A stretch of 64,000 bases of DNA from CBDCNH01 sp965219015. GTDB lineage: Bacteria > Pseudomonadota > Alphaproteobacteria > Rhodobacterales > Rhodobacteraceae. The stretch is taken from contig CBDCNH010000013.1 of assembly GCA_965219015.1 (NCBI GenBank), positions 434,001 through 498,000 of the forward strand, read 5' to 3'. Below, one piece after another: positions 25,775 to 33,515 of this stretch. The translations under genes and the position numbers were made by a program. The notes beneath the pieces were generated by a model. That model saw only the letters and a program-made list of their open reading frames with translations, made no database searches and was not told the DNA's origin. Numbering within the stretch: position 1 is the stretch's first letter; each line of letters starts with the position of its first letter.

Positions 25775-26578
25775 TCAGTATCCTGCCGCCAAAGCGGCCA
25801 AGGACACCGCTCCGACGACGATCCGCCACCAGCCGAAGATTGCGAACCCGTAGCGCGACACGAAGTTGAGGAGCGCCCGCACCACGAGGAGTGCCGCGAG
25901 AAACGCGACGATGAAGCCGACGACGATCTCGTTGATGGCGCCTGCATCGAGGACGTCGCGGTTCTTGTAGAGGTCGTACGTGAACGCCCCGAGCATCGTC
26001 GGGATCGACAAAAAGAATGAGAACTCCGCCGCCGCACGCCGATCGGCGCCGAGGATGAGCGCGCCGACGATGGTGGCGCCGCTTCGGGACACGCCTGGCA
26101 CGAGCGCGAGCGCCTGGAAGAGCCCCACCTTGAGCGACATGCCGAGCGGGAACGCCATCGCGCTCTCGTGCCGGTGTTTCACAGGCATCCGGTCGACGAG
26201 GATGAGCACCACGCCGCCCAGGATCAGCATCACCGAAATGAGCCGGGGCGACTCGAAGAGGATCTGCTTGATGACGTCATGGAGGAGCGCGCCCAGGACC
26301 GCCGCCGGAAGGAACGCGACGATGACGGAGAGCACGAAGCGGCGCGCCTTGGGATCGCTGCCCACATGCGCGAAGACGTCGATCAACCGGCGTGCGTAGA
26401 CGACGAGGATGGCGAGGATGGCGCCGAGCTGGATGACCACCTCGAAGGTCTTGCCGGCGCTCTCGAAGCCGAGGAAGTGCCCGGCCAGGAGGAGGTGTCC
26501 GGTGGAGGAGACCGGAATGAACTCGGTCAGGCCTTCGAGCAGCCCCAGGGCCGCGGCCTCGACAAGGCTGCTCGCCAT
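25775..26578 (-). CDS. uppP: Undecaprenyl-diphosphate phosphatase
   Basis: A 267-residue inner-membrane enzyme that recycles the C55 lipid carrier for peptidoglycan synthesis and gives bacitracin tolerance. The catalytic motifs are present: EGLTEFIPVSSTGHLLL near residue 14 with the Glu and the SSTGH set, and PGVSRSGATIVGALILG in the second half. About eight TM segments. It follows the NDUFA9-like gene directly (one base gap). Confidence 0.96.
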   Translation of the reverse strand: MASSLVEAAALGLLEGLTEFIPVSSTGHLLLAGHFLGFESAGKTFEVVIQLGAILAILVVYARRLIDVFAHVGSDPKARRFVLSVIVAFLPAAVLGALLHDVIKQILFESPRLISVMLILGGVVLILVDRMPVKHRHESAMAFPLGMSLKVGLFQALALVPGVSRSGATIVGALILGADRRAAAEFSFFLSIPTMLGAFTYDLYKNRDVLDAGAINEIVVGFIVAFLAALLVVRALLNFVSRYGFAIFGWWRIVVGAVSLAALAAGY

Positions 26579-26579
26579 C

Positions 26580-27563
26580 TCAGTCCCTCAGGTTCTTCGC
26601 CGATTGCTTGATGTCGGCGTACTGGCCCGAAGGGCGATAGCGCCAGAGGTATTCGGGCAGGACCGCGGCCATCGGCGTCGGGGCCACGCCGAGATCGGCG
26701 AGCGTCCGCGCGCCTGCGGCCACGACATTGTCGGCGCGCAGGTTGGTGACCTGGTCTCGGGTAATCAGCGTGTTCGAGAAGAGCCCGAAGCTCACCGTCT
26801 CGAGAAGATCGAACCCGGCTCCCATCACGGTCGCGACCGGAAACGGCACCCCGATGATGGCGCGGCGGCGCTGGATGACCTCGAGCATGAGGCCCATCAG
26901 CTCGCGGAAGGTCATCACCTCCGGTCCGCCGAGCTCGTAGATGCCGCTGACGGCCGGGTTGGTCACCGCCTCGTGACAGGCAGCCGCGATGTCCCCGACG
27001 TAGACGGGCTGGAAGCGCGTGCCGGCGCCGACGACCGGGATCGCCGGGCCGAGCCGCGACATCGCTGCGAAGCGGTTGAAGAACTGGTCCTCGGGCCCGA
27101 ACACGATGGAAGGGCGCAGGATGATGGCGCCGGGGAACGCTTCGACCACGTCGCGCTCGCCGAGGCCTTTCGAGCTTGCGTAGTCGCTCGGGCTCCCGGC
27201 GTCGGCGCCGATCGCCGAGATCTGCACGAGGCGGCTCACGCCTTCCGCACGCGCAGCGCGGGCGACCCGTGCGGCCCCGTGCCGCTGCACGAGGTTGAAC
27301 TTGTTCTTGCCGCTCTCGACGAGGATGCCGACGCAGTTGACCACCGCATCCGCGCCCGTCATGACTTCGGCCACCGAAGCGTCGTCGCGGATGTTGCACA
27401 GCACGGGCTCGACCTGGCCCACCACGCCATAGTAGCGCACGAAGATCGCATCGTTCGGCCGCCGCACGGCCACGCGCACACGCCAGCCGGCCCGTGCCAT
27501 CCGCTGCGTGATGTAGCGCCCGAGAAAGCCCGAACCGCCGTAGATCGTTACGAGCTTCGACAT
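26580..27563 (-). CDS. NAD(P)-binding complex I NDUFA9-like protein
   Basis: A 327-residue atypical SDR of the NDUFA9/NmrA-like group. The nucleotide loop is TIYGGSGFLGRYITQRMARAG at the N-terminus; NCVGILVESGKNKFNLVQRHG and RPSIVFGPEDQFFNRFA are typical of bacterial NDUFA9-like proteins. These are common in alphaproteobacteria and proposed to be linked to complex I or quinone metabolism. GGAGG stands before the ATG at 27563, and a start at 27719 would run into the tRNA region. It forms a pair with uppP. Confidence 0.88.
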   Translation of the reverse strand: MSKLVTIYGGSGFLGRYITQRMARAGWRVRVAVRRPNDAIFVRYYGVVGQVEPVLCNIRDDASVAEVMTGADAVVNCVGILVESGKNKFNLVQRHGAARVARAARAEGVSRLVQISAIGADAGSPSDYASSKGLGERDVVEAFPGAIILRPSIVFGPEDQFFNRFAAMSRLGPAIPVVGAGTRFQPVYVGDIAAACHEAVTNPAVSGIYELGGPEVMTFRELMGLMLEVIQRRRAIIGVPFPVATVMGAGFDLLETVSFGLFSNTLITRDQVTNLRADNVVAAGARTLADLGVAPTPMAAVLPEYLWRYRPSGQYADIKQSAKNLRD

Positions 27564-27720
27564 CAAGCCTCCGGCCCCCGCGGCATCGCCCGCCTCCTTA
27601 GCGACGGCACAGGACCGCAACAAGTTCCAAACCGGACGCCTCTGCGCGGTCAGAGCGCGATGCGCCAATCGCCGCCGGTTGACACCTCGGGTCCGTGAGG
27701 GATAGATCGCGCTCGGCATC

Positions 27721-27806
27721 GCCCAGATGGCGGAATTGGTAGACGCGCAGGTTTCAGGTACCTGTACCCAAAAGGTGTGGAGGTTCGAGTCCTCTTCTGG
27801 GCACCA
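27721..27806 (+). tRNA. tRNA-Leu(CAG)
   Basis: The acceptor stem GCCCAGA (27721-27727) pairs with TCTGGGC (27796-27802), followed by A73 and an encoded CCA. The D-arm GCG...CGC, anticodon stem CAGGT/ACCTG with loop TTCAGGT (anticodon CAG), a long variable arm and a TTCGAGT T-loop are all visible. The long variable arm and the anticodon identify a class II tRNA-Leu reading CUG, the preferred Leu codon in such GC-rich genes. Confidence 0.95.
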
Positions 27807-28017
27807 GCTACCCGCCGACCCGGATCCGCCCTACACAACGCATGCTCTTCGCGGTCCCGCGTGTTTTGCGGCGGCGCCTTCACCGACCGACCAGACCGGC
27901 CCCGGCGCAGACCGGCAGACGATGAGACATGCGATCGCTTTCGATCGGCGGGCTAGGGCAGGTCGAGCGGGGGGGCAGATCGAACGGGATAGGCTCGGCG
28001 AGGTGCTCCGTGAGCCT

Positions 28018-29139
28018 TCACGCCACGTGCGCTTGGCGGGTCAGTGCCACGTCGGCCGGGGTCATGCCCGCCCCGCCCATCACCTGTGCGACGCGGAGAC
28101 CGTCGAGGACGAGCCAGACCGACCCCGCGTCGTCCCGGTCGGGCTCCACGGTCAGGTGCGGATCGGGGTGCTGCGCGGGGTCGTAGAGGATCTCGAGGTG
28201 ATCCTCCGTCGCGTCGTAATCGTCGATGCGTGCGGTATCGTCCGCGTTGGTCGCGGTCCCGATCTCGAAACGGTCCGCGCCGGCACCGCCGCTCGCGATG
28301 TCGCCGCCGCCGAGGATGATCCGGTCGTCGCCATCGCCGCCGTTGAGAAAGTCGCGCCCGTCGATGTCGTGGCGCTGGGCGTCCATCACGCGGCCATCGA
28401 GCACATCGTTGCCGGCGCCGCCCATCAACGTATCCTGACCGATGCCTCCGACGAGCCGGTCGTTGCCGAACCCGCCTTCGAGCGCGTCGTCGCCGGGACC
28501 GCCGACGAGACGGTCGTCGCCCTCGCCGCCGATGAGGTGATCGTCGCCGCCGTTGCCGAACATCGCGTCGCCGCCCTCGTGGCCGGCCAGCGTGTCGCTG
28601 CCGCCACCGCCGCGCAGCCGGTCGTCGCCGCCGTCGCCGTCGAGAAGGTCGGACCCCGCGCCGCCCGAAAGATCGTCGTCGCCATCGCCACCGTCGAGCG
28701 CATCGCGGCCCTGGTCGCCCGCGATCACGTCGGCGCCGTCGCGTCCGCCGAGATAATCGTCGCCGCGGTGGCCCTCGAGATCGTCATCGCCGCCGCCGCC
28801 CGCACGGACATCGGTGCCATCGGTGCCGTCGAAGTGCTCGGCCGCGTCCGGTGCGCCGGAATGGTCGCTGCTGATGCCATCGCCCTCGTCGTCGAGCGAC
28901 ACCAGCGGCGCTTCGGGCGCTTCGTCCTCGATCGGGAAGGCGTAATCGAGCATGTCGCCGTCGTCATCCGTCTCCGCATTCGCCTCGGGGGCGTCGACGT
29001 CTTCTTCCTCGTCACCGGCATGGGGGACCAGTGCTGCATCGGCGAACACGCCGGCCATCAACACCCCGAACAACCCTGCAAAAGCCAGCATCGTGACACC
29101 GATCATGCTGAGGCCACGGTACCGCGGCCCATTAACCAT
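28018..29139 (-). CDS. RTX-type calcium-binding repeat protein
   Basis: A 373-residue protein (from the first ATG). A hydrophobic N-terminal segment (about 12-35) acts as a signal anchor or signal peptide, followed by a very acidic stretch (GDEEEDVDAPEANAETDDDGD). The middle, about residues 105-250, is a run of glycine/aspartate nonapeptides of the GGxGxDxLx type, which form a parallel beta-roll binding calcium. The C-terminal domain contains FEIGTATNADDTARIDDYDA and resembles the tail of hemolysin-type repeat proteins. An ATG at 29106 is an equally likely start; neither has a clear ribosome site. It is probably at the cell surface or periplasm. No type I secretion genes are nearby. Confidence 0.82.
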   Translation of the reverse strand: MVNGPRYRGLSMIGVTMLAFAGLFGVLMAGVFADAALVPHAGDEEEDVDAPEANAETDDDGDMLDYAFPIEDEAPEAPLVSLDDEGDGISSDHSGAPDAAEHFDGTDGTDVRAGGGGDDDLEGHRGDDYLGGRDGADVIAGDQGRDALDGGDGDDDLSGGAGSDLLDGDGGDDRLRGGGGSDTLAGHEGGDAMFGNGGDDHLIGGEGDDRLVGGPGDDALEGGFGNDRLVGGIGQDTLMGGAGNDVLDGRVMDAQRHDIDGRDFLNGGDGDDRIILGGGDIASGGAGADRFEIGTATNADDTARIDDYDATEDHLEILYDPAQHPDPHLTVEPDRDDAGSVWLVLDGLRVAQVMGGAGMTPADVALTRQAHVA

Positions 29140-29159
29140 CTGTTAATGAATGATATTAT
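29131..29159 (+). promoter_or_regulatory. Candidate promoter upstream of rpsO
   Basis: In the AT-rich patch between the RTX gene and rpsO, TTAACC (29132-29137) and TATTAT (29154-29159), 16 bases apart, resemble -35 and -10 boxes on the plus strand. The resulting leader of rpsO would be about 170 bases. If the RTX gene starts at 29139 the boxes overlap its 5' end. Weak evidence. Confidence 0.3.
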
Positions 29160-29335
29160 CCTCAGAATGTGGCAAAAGCAAGGCAAACGACAAACTCGAG
29201 ACACCCGGCTTCCCATCGGGCGCGATCCTCGGTATGAGCGCCGGGTCGACCGGCCGCCGCGCCGGCGGCATCCCTCCACGGCCTCGCTGGACGACATCCC
29301 GGCCCGTGCCATCCCCTTTTGACAAGGAGCCCCCG

Positions 29336-29605
29336 ATGTCGATCACGCCCGAAGAGAAGACCCGTGTCATCAAGGAGTTCGGCCTCAAGGAGGGCGACAC
29401 CGGCTCGCCCGAGGTGCAGGTCGCCATCCTGTCCTCGCGCATCGCGACGCTGACCGAGCATTTCAAGACGCACAAGAAGGACAACCACTCGCGCCGCGGC
29501 CTCCTGAAGCAGGTGGCGCTGCGCCGGAAGCTCCTCGACTATCTGAAGTCGAACGACGAGCCGCGCTACGCCGCGCTGATCGAGCGCCTGGGCCTGCGCC
29601 GCTGA
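29336..29605 (+). CDS. rpsO: 30S ribosomal protein S15
   Basis: An 89-residue S15 protein, all helical, that binds 16S rRNA in the small-subunit platform. It shows GDTGSPEVQVAILSSRI, LTEHFKTHKKDNHSRRGLL and RRKLLDYLKSND, the conserved core. AAGGAG stands 8-13 bases before the ATG at 29336. It is followed by pnp on the same strand, the usual bacterial rpsO-pnp pair. Confidence 0.98.
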   Translation: MSITPEEKTRVIKEFGLKEGDTGSPEVQVAILSSRIATLTEHFKTHKKDNHSRRGLLKQVALRRKLLDYLKSNDEPRYAALIERLGLRR

Positions 29606-29656
29606 CGCCACGGCGTCGCGCAAGGTCGGACATCCGGGACGCGGCCCTGCCGCGTC
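29604..29656 (+). terminator. Two hairpins after rpsO
   Basis: Immediately at the rpsO stop, GACGCC-AC-GGCGTC (29604-29617) and then GACGCGG-CCCTG-CCGCGTC (29638-29656) are perfect inverted repeats. No T-run follows, so they are as likely to be RNA-processing or stability elements between rpsO and pnp as a terminator. Confidence 0.5.
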
Positions 29657-29771
29657 TCGAGAGCCCTGATGCGTCAGCGCGGTCGCTTTCCATTTCAGGC
29701 CGGTTGCGCTAAGGCCGCCCATCGAAATCGGGCGCACGGACCCCCGCGCCACTGCCACATCTTCGGGGTCA

Positions 29772-29789
29772 GGGAGAATTCGCTCCCTA
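29772..29789 (+). promoter_or_regulatory. Hairpin in the pnp leader
   Basis: AGGGAG-AATTCG-CTCCCT forms a perfect six-base stem with a six-base loop, 37 bases before the pnp ATG. In other bacteria a leader hairpin cut by RNase III mediates PNPase autoregulation; by analogy this could be such an element. Function is inferred only from position. Confidence 0.4.
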
Positions 29790-29826
29790 TGCAAAGGGCC
29801 GGACGGGCCCAGACAGGAAACACCGC

Positions 29827-31965
29827 ATGTTCAACGTAAGCAAAAAGTCCATCGAATGGGGCGGCGAGACGCTGACCCTCGAGACCGGCAAGGTCGCGCG
29901 CCAGGCCGACGGATCGGTCATCGCCACGCTCGGCGAGACCTCCGTGATGGCCAACGTCACTTTCGCCAAGACGGCGAAGCCGGGGCAGGACTTCTTTCCG
30001 CTCACCGTACACTACCAGGAACGCTACTACGCCGCCGGCAAGGTGCCGGGCGGCTTCTTCAAGCGCGAGGCGCGGCCGTCCGAGAAGGAAGTGCTGACCT
30101 CGCGGCTGATCGACCGGCCGGTGCGCCCGCTCTTCGTGAAGGGCTTCCGCCACGAGGTGCTCGTCATCGTCACCGTGCTGAGCCACGATCTCGTCAACGA
30201 GCCCGACATCGTGGGCATGATCGCGGCATCGGCGGCGCTGACGCTTTCGGGCGTGCCGTTCCGCGGGCCGATCGCGGCCGCCCGGGTGGGCTTCTCCAAT
30301 GGCGAATACAAGCTCAACCCCGACGTCGACGACATGCAGAAGCTCAGGATGAACCCCGAGCAGCGGCTCGACCTCGTGGTTGCGGGCACGCGCGACGCGG
30401 TGATGATGGTCGAGAGCGAGGCCTACGAGCTCTCCGAGGCCGAGATGCTCGGCGCGGTCAAGTTCGGCCACGAGGCGATGCAGCCGGTGATCGACCTCAT
30501 CATCGACCTTGCCGAAGCGGCCGCCAAGGAGCCGTTCCACTATGACGCGCCGGACTACTCGGCGCTCTATGCGAAGGTGAAGGCGGCCGGCGAGACGGAC
30601 ATGCGCGCCGCCTTCGGACTCCGCGACAAGCAGGAGCGCACGACCGCCATCGCCGCCGCGCGCGACAAGATCACCGCGAGCCTGTCCGAGGACGAGCGCG
30701 CCGACGAGAACCTCGGTTCGGCGTTCAAGAAGCTCGAATCCTCCATCCTGCGCGGCGACATCATCGCCGGCGGCGCGCGCATCGACGGGCGCGACGCACG
30801 CACGGTGCGGCCGATCGAGGCCGAGGTCGGCATCCTGCCGCGCACGCACGGCTCGGCGCTCTTCACCCGCGGCGAGACGCAGGGCCTCGTGGTGACGACG
30901 CTCGGCACCGGCGAGGACGAGCAGATCATCGACGCGCTGCATGGCAACTCGCGCTCGAACTTCCTCCTGCACTACAACTTCCCGCCGTATTCGGTGGGCG
31001 AGGTCGGCCGCTTCGGGCCTCCGGGCCGGCGCGAGATCGGCCACGGCAAGCTCGCCTGGCGCGCGCTGCAGGCGGTGCTGCCGCCCGCGACGGACTTTCC
31101 CTACACGATCCGCGTCGTCTCCGAGATCACGGAGTCGAACGGCTCGTCGTCGATGGCCTCGGTCTGCGGCGGGTCGCTGTCGATGATGGACGCGGGCGTG
31201 CCGCTGAAGTCGGCGGTGGCAGGCGTGGCGATGGGGCTCATCCTCGAGGACGACGGCAAGTGGGCCGTCCTCACCGACATCCTCGGCGACGAGGACCACC
31301 TCGGCGACATGGACTTCAAGGTCGCGGGCACCGAGGCCGGCATCACTTCGCTGCAGATGGACATCAAGGTCGCGGGCATCACGCCCGAGATCATGGAGGA
31401 GGCCCTCGCGCAGGCCAGGGACGGCCGGATGCACATCCTCGGCGAGATGTCGAAGGCGCTGACCGCGGGCCGGTCGGAGTTCTCCGAGCACGCGCCGCGC
31501 ATCGAGACCATGACGATCCCCACGGACAAGATCCGCGAGGTCATCGGCTCGGGCGGCAAGGTCATCCGCGAGATCGTCGAGACCTCGGGCGCCAAGGTGG
31601 ACATCAACGACGACGGGGTCATCAAGATCGCCTCGTCAAACGGCGAGGCGATCCGCCGCGCGCACGACATGATCTGGTCGATCGTGGCGGAGCCGGAGGA
31701 AGGCAAGATCTACACCGGCAAGGTGGTCAAGCTCGTGGACTTCGGGGCGTTCGTGAACTTCTTCGGCAAGCGCGACGGGCTCGTCCACGTGAGCCAGATC
31801 GCATCGAAGCGGCTCAACCACCCCAATGAGCTCCTCAAGGAAGGCCAGGAGGTCAAGGTCAAGCTCCTCGGCTTCGACGACCGCGGCAAGGTCCGGCTCG
31901 GCATGAAGATGGTCGACCAGGAGACCGGGCAGGAGATCGGCGAAAAGGCCGATGCCGAGGCCTGA
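29827..31965 (+). CDS. pnp: Polyribonucleotide nucleotidyltransferase (PNPase)
   Basis: A 712-residue phosphorolytic 3'-5' exoribonuclease of the RNA degradosome. Two RNase PH domains are visible: the first with RQADGSVIATLGETSVMANV and FFKREARPSEKEVLTSRLIDRP, the second with RTHGSALFTRGETQ and GSSSMASVCGGSLSMMDAGV. KH (IREVIGSGGKVIREI, about 575) and S1 (GKVVKLVDFGAFVNF, about 638) RNA-binding domains follow. Length matches the family. It lies downstream of rpsO with a 221-base spacer holding hairpins. Confidence 0.98.
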   Translation: MFNVSKKSIEWGGETLTLETGKVARQADGSVIATLGETSVMANVTFAKTAKPGQDFFPLTVHYQERYYAAGKVPGGFFKREARPSEKEVLTSRLIDRPVRPLFVKGFRHEVLVIVTVLSHDLVNEPDIVGMIAASAALTLSGVPFRGPIAAARVGFSNGEYKLNPDVDDMQKLRMNPEQRLDLVVAGTRDAVMMVESEAYELSEAEMLGAVKFGHEAMQPVIDLIIDLAEAAAKEPFHYDAPDYSALYAKVKAAGETDMRAAFGLRDKQERTTAIAAARDKITASLSEDERADENLGSAFKKLESSILRGDIIAGGARIDGRDARTVRPIEAEVGILPRTHGSALFTRGETQGLVVTTLGTGEDEQIIDALHGNSRSNFLLHYNFPPYSVGEVGRFGPPGRREIGHGKLAWRALQAVLPPATDFPYTIRVVSEITESNGSSSMASVCGGSLSMMDAGVPLKSAVAGVAMGLILEDDGKWAVLTDILGDEDHLGDMDFKVAGTEAGITSLQMDIKVAGITPEIMEEALAQARDGRMHILGEMSKALTAGRSEFSEHAPRIETMTIPTDKIREVIGSGGKVIREIVETSGAKVDINDDGVIKIASSNGEAIRRAHDMIWSIVAEPEEGKIYTGKVVKLVDFGAFVNFFGKRDGLVHVSQIASKRLNHPNELLKEGQEVKVKLLGFDDRGKVRLGMKMVDQETGQEIGEKADAEA

Positions 31966-32042
31966 GATTTGACTCACGCCTGAGATGAACCGCCGTTAAC
32001 CTCTGGCCGGTCGCGATCCTGCGGCCGGCCCGAGGAGCCATC

Positions 32043-33032
32043 ATGCGCCTGACCCCGCTCGTCCCTGCGCTGATCGCGGCCAGTCTGGCCATGCCGGCCG
32101 GCGCATCCGTCCTGACCGACACGTATTCGAGCTTCTGGGTTCTCGGCGACAGCCTGAGCGATCCCGGCAACCTTGCCGCGCTGACCGGGGGTGTCGCTCC
32201 CGGACCGGATTACCCGACGGGCCGCTTCTCCAACGGGCCTGTGTTTGCGGAATATCTGCAGGGCGACTTCGCCGCGGCGGGCAGGCCGGCGGCAAACTTC
32301 GCCTTCGGCGGCGCCACGGCGGCTCCTGCGGACCCGGGCGACCCGCCGGGCCTTCCCGAGCAGACGGCGCTCTTCGAGCTGTTCTCCGCGGGGGCGCGCG
32401 GCAGCCGCCCGCTGGTGTCGGTGTTCTTCGGCAGCAACGACATCTTCGAGGCGCTCGGCGGGCCCGACGTGATCGCCGCGGCCGAGGCGGCCGCCGACGC
32501 GGTCATTGCCGCGGCGTCCGCCATCGCCGCCGGTGACGGCGTGCAGGACTTCGTGCTCTACACGCTCCCCGACATCGGCCGCACGCCGGCCTACAGGCTC
32601 TTCCAGCCAGCCCTCGCCGCGGACGCCACCGCCGCGAGCCTCGCCTTCAACAGCCGCCTCGCGGGAGAGGTCGGCGTCCTTCGGGCCGCCGGTGCGCGCG
32701 TCACCACGGTGGACATCTTCGGCGCCTTCACGGCCCTCCTCGACGACCCTTCCGCAATCGGGCTCGCCGACGCGACGCTGCCCTGCGTGTTTCCCTCCGA
32801 TGGCATCGCCGCACTCTTCGGGCAGCCGCGGGTCTGCGATGCCGGGGCTGCGGCGACGCGCGTGTTCTACGATGGCGTGCATCCGACGAAGGGGGTCCAC
32901 GCCTACTTCGCCGGCGCCGTCGAGGCCGCGGTCACGGCCGACGTGGCCGCGGTGCCGCTCCCCGCGACCCTGCCGCTCGCGATGCTCGGTCTCGGCGCGC
33001 TCGCGATGATCCGCCGGCGTCGACCGGCCTGA
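32043..33032 (+). CDS. Secreted GDSL/SGNH esterase with VPLPA-CTERM tail
   Basis: A 329-residue exported hydrolase. Signal peptide about 1-20 (ALIAASLAMPAGA). The four SGNH blocks are visible: FWVLGDSLSDPGN with the nucleophile Ser, FAFGGATA, VFFGSNDIF and YDGVHPTKGVH with the Asp/His pair. At the C-terminus VPLPATLPLAMLGLGAL is followed by IRRRR: the VPLPA motif, a TM helix and a basic tail of the VPLPA-CTERM sorting signal, processed in some proteobacteria by exosortase-type systems. It is thus likely surface-attached or released. Substrate ester unknown. It follows pnp by 77 bases. Confidence 0.9.
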   Translation: MRLTPLVPALIAASLAMPAGASVLTDTYSSFWVLGDSLSDPGNLAALTGGVAPGPDYPTGRFSNGPVFAEYLQGDFAAAGRPAANFAFGGATAAPADPGDPPGLPEQTALFELFSAGARGSRPLVSVFFGSNDIFEALGGPDVIAAAEAAADAVIAAASAIAAGDGVQDFVLYTLPDIGRTPAYRLFQPALAADATAASLAFNSRLAGEVGVLRAAGARVTTVDIFGAFTALLDDPSAIGLADATLPCVFPSDGIAALFGQPRVCDAGAAATRVFYDGVHPTKGVHAYFAGAVEAAVTADVAAVPLPATLPLAMLGLGALAMIRRRRPA

Positions 33033-33085
33033 ACCCATCGGCGATCTCGGGCGTTGCGCCCGATAGGCAACTCCCGGAGACACCG

Positions 33086-33502
33086 ATGGCCGACATGACC
33101 CTGACCGACATCGCGCAGAGGATGCGCGGCATCGACATCGCGATGATGTCCACGCGCAGCCCCGAAGGCACGATCCTCGGCCGTCCGATGAGCAACAACG
33201 GCGATGTCGACTACGACGGCGACAGCTACTACTTTTCCTACGCGGACACCCGCAAGGTGCGCGACATCGCGGCCGAGCCGAAGGTGTCGCTCGCCTTCGA
33301 GGGCCAGGGCGGTTTCTGGGCCGCGGTCGATGGAACGGCGACGGTGATCCGCGACAAGTCGGCGTTCGCGGCGCACTGGACCCCCGACCTCGACCAATGG
33401 TTCGAGGATGGTGTCGACACGGACGGTTGCGTGATGATCCATGTCGCCGCCGAGCGCATCCACTACTGGCAGGGCACCGACGACGGCGAGATCACTTTGT
33501 GA
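33086..33502 (+). CDS. Pyridoxamine 5'-phosphate oxidase-family (general stress) protein
   Basis: A 138-residue flavin-binding split-barrel protein. It shows MRGIDIAMMSTRSPEGTILGRPM at the N-terminus, TRKVRDIAAEPKVSLAFEG, and a C-terminal RIHYWQGTDDGEI. This is the general stress protein 26-like group, which binds FMN, FAD or deazaflavin and does not make pyridoxal phosphate. It is downstream of the GDSL gene on the same strand and convergent with the M24-like gene. Function in the cell unknown. Confidence 0.87.
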   Translation: MADMTLTDIAQRMRGIDIAMMSTRSPEGTILGRPMSNNGDVDYDGDSYYFSYADTRKVRDIAAEPKVSLAFEGQGGFWAAVDGTATVIRDKSAFAAHWTPDLDQWFEDGVDTDGCVMIHVAAERIHYWQGTDDGEITL

Positions 33503-33515
33503 TCGGCCAGCAAGG

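Noticed and set aside
28100..28900. DNA-level tandem repeat in the RTX gene as a separate repeat feature
   Set aside because: The periodicity reflects the glycine/aspartate nonapeptides of the protein; the DNA copies are diverged.
27721..29139. tRNA-Leu as an attachment site of an integrated element
   Set aside because: No integrase, no repeated tRNA 3' end seen downstream, and the following genes are ordinary.
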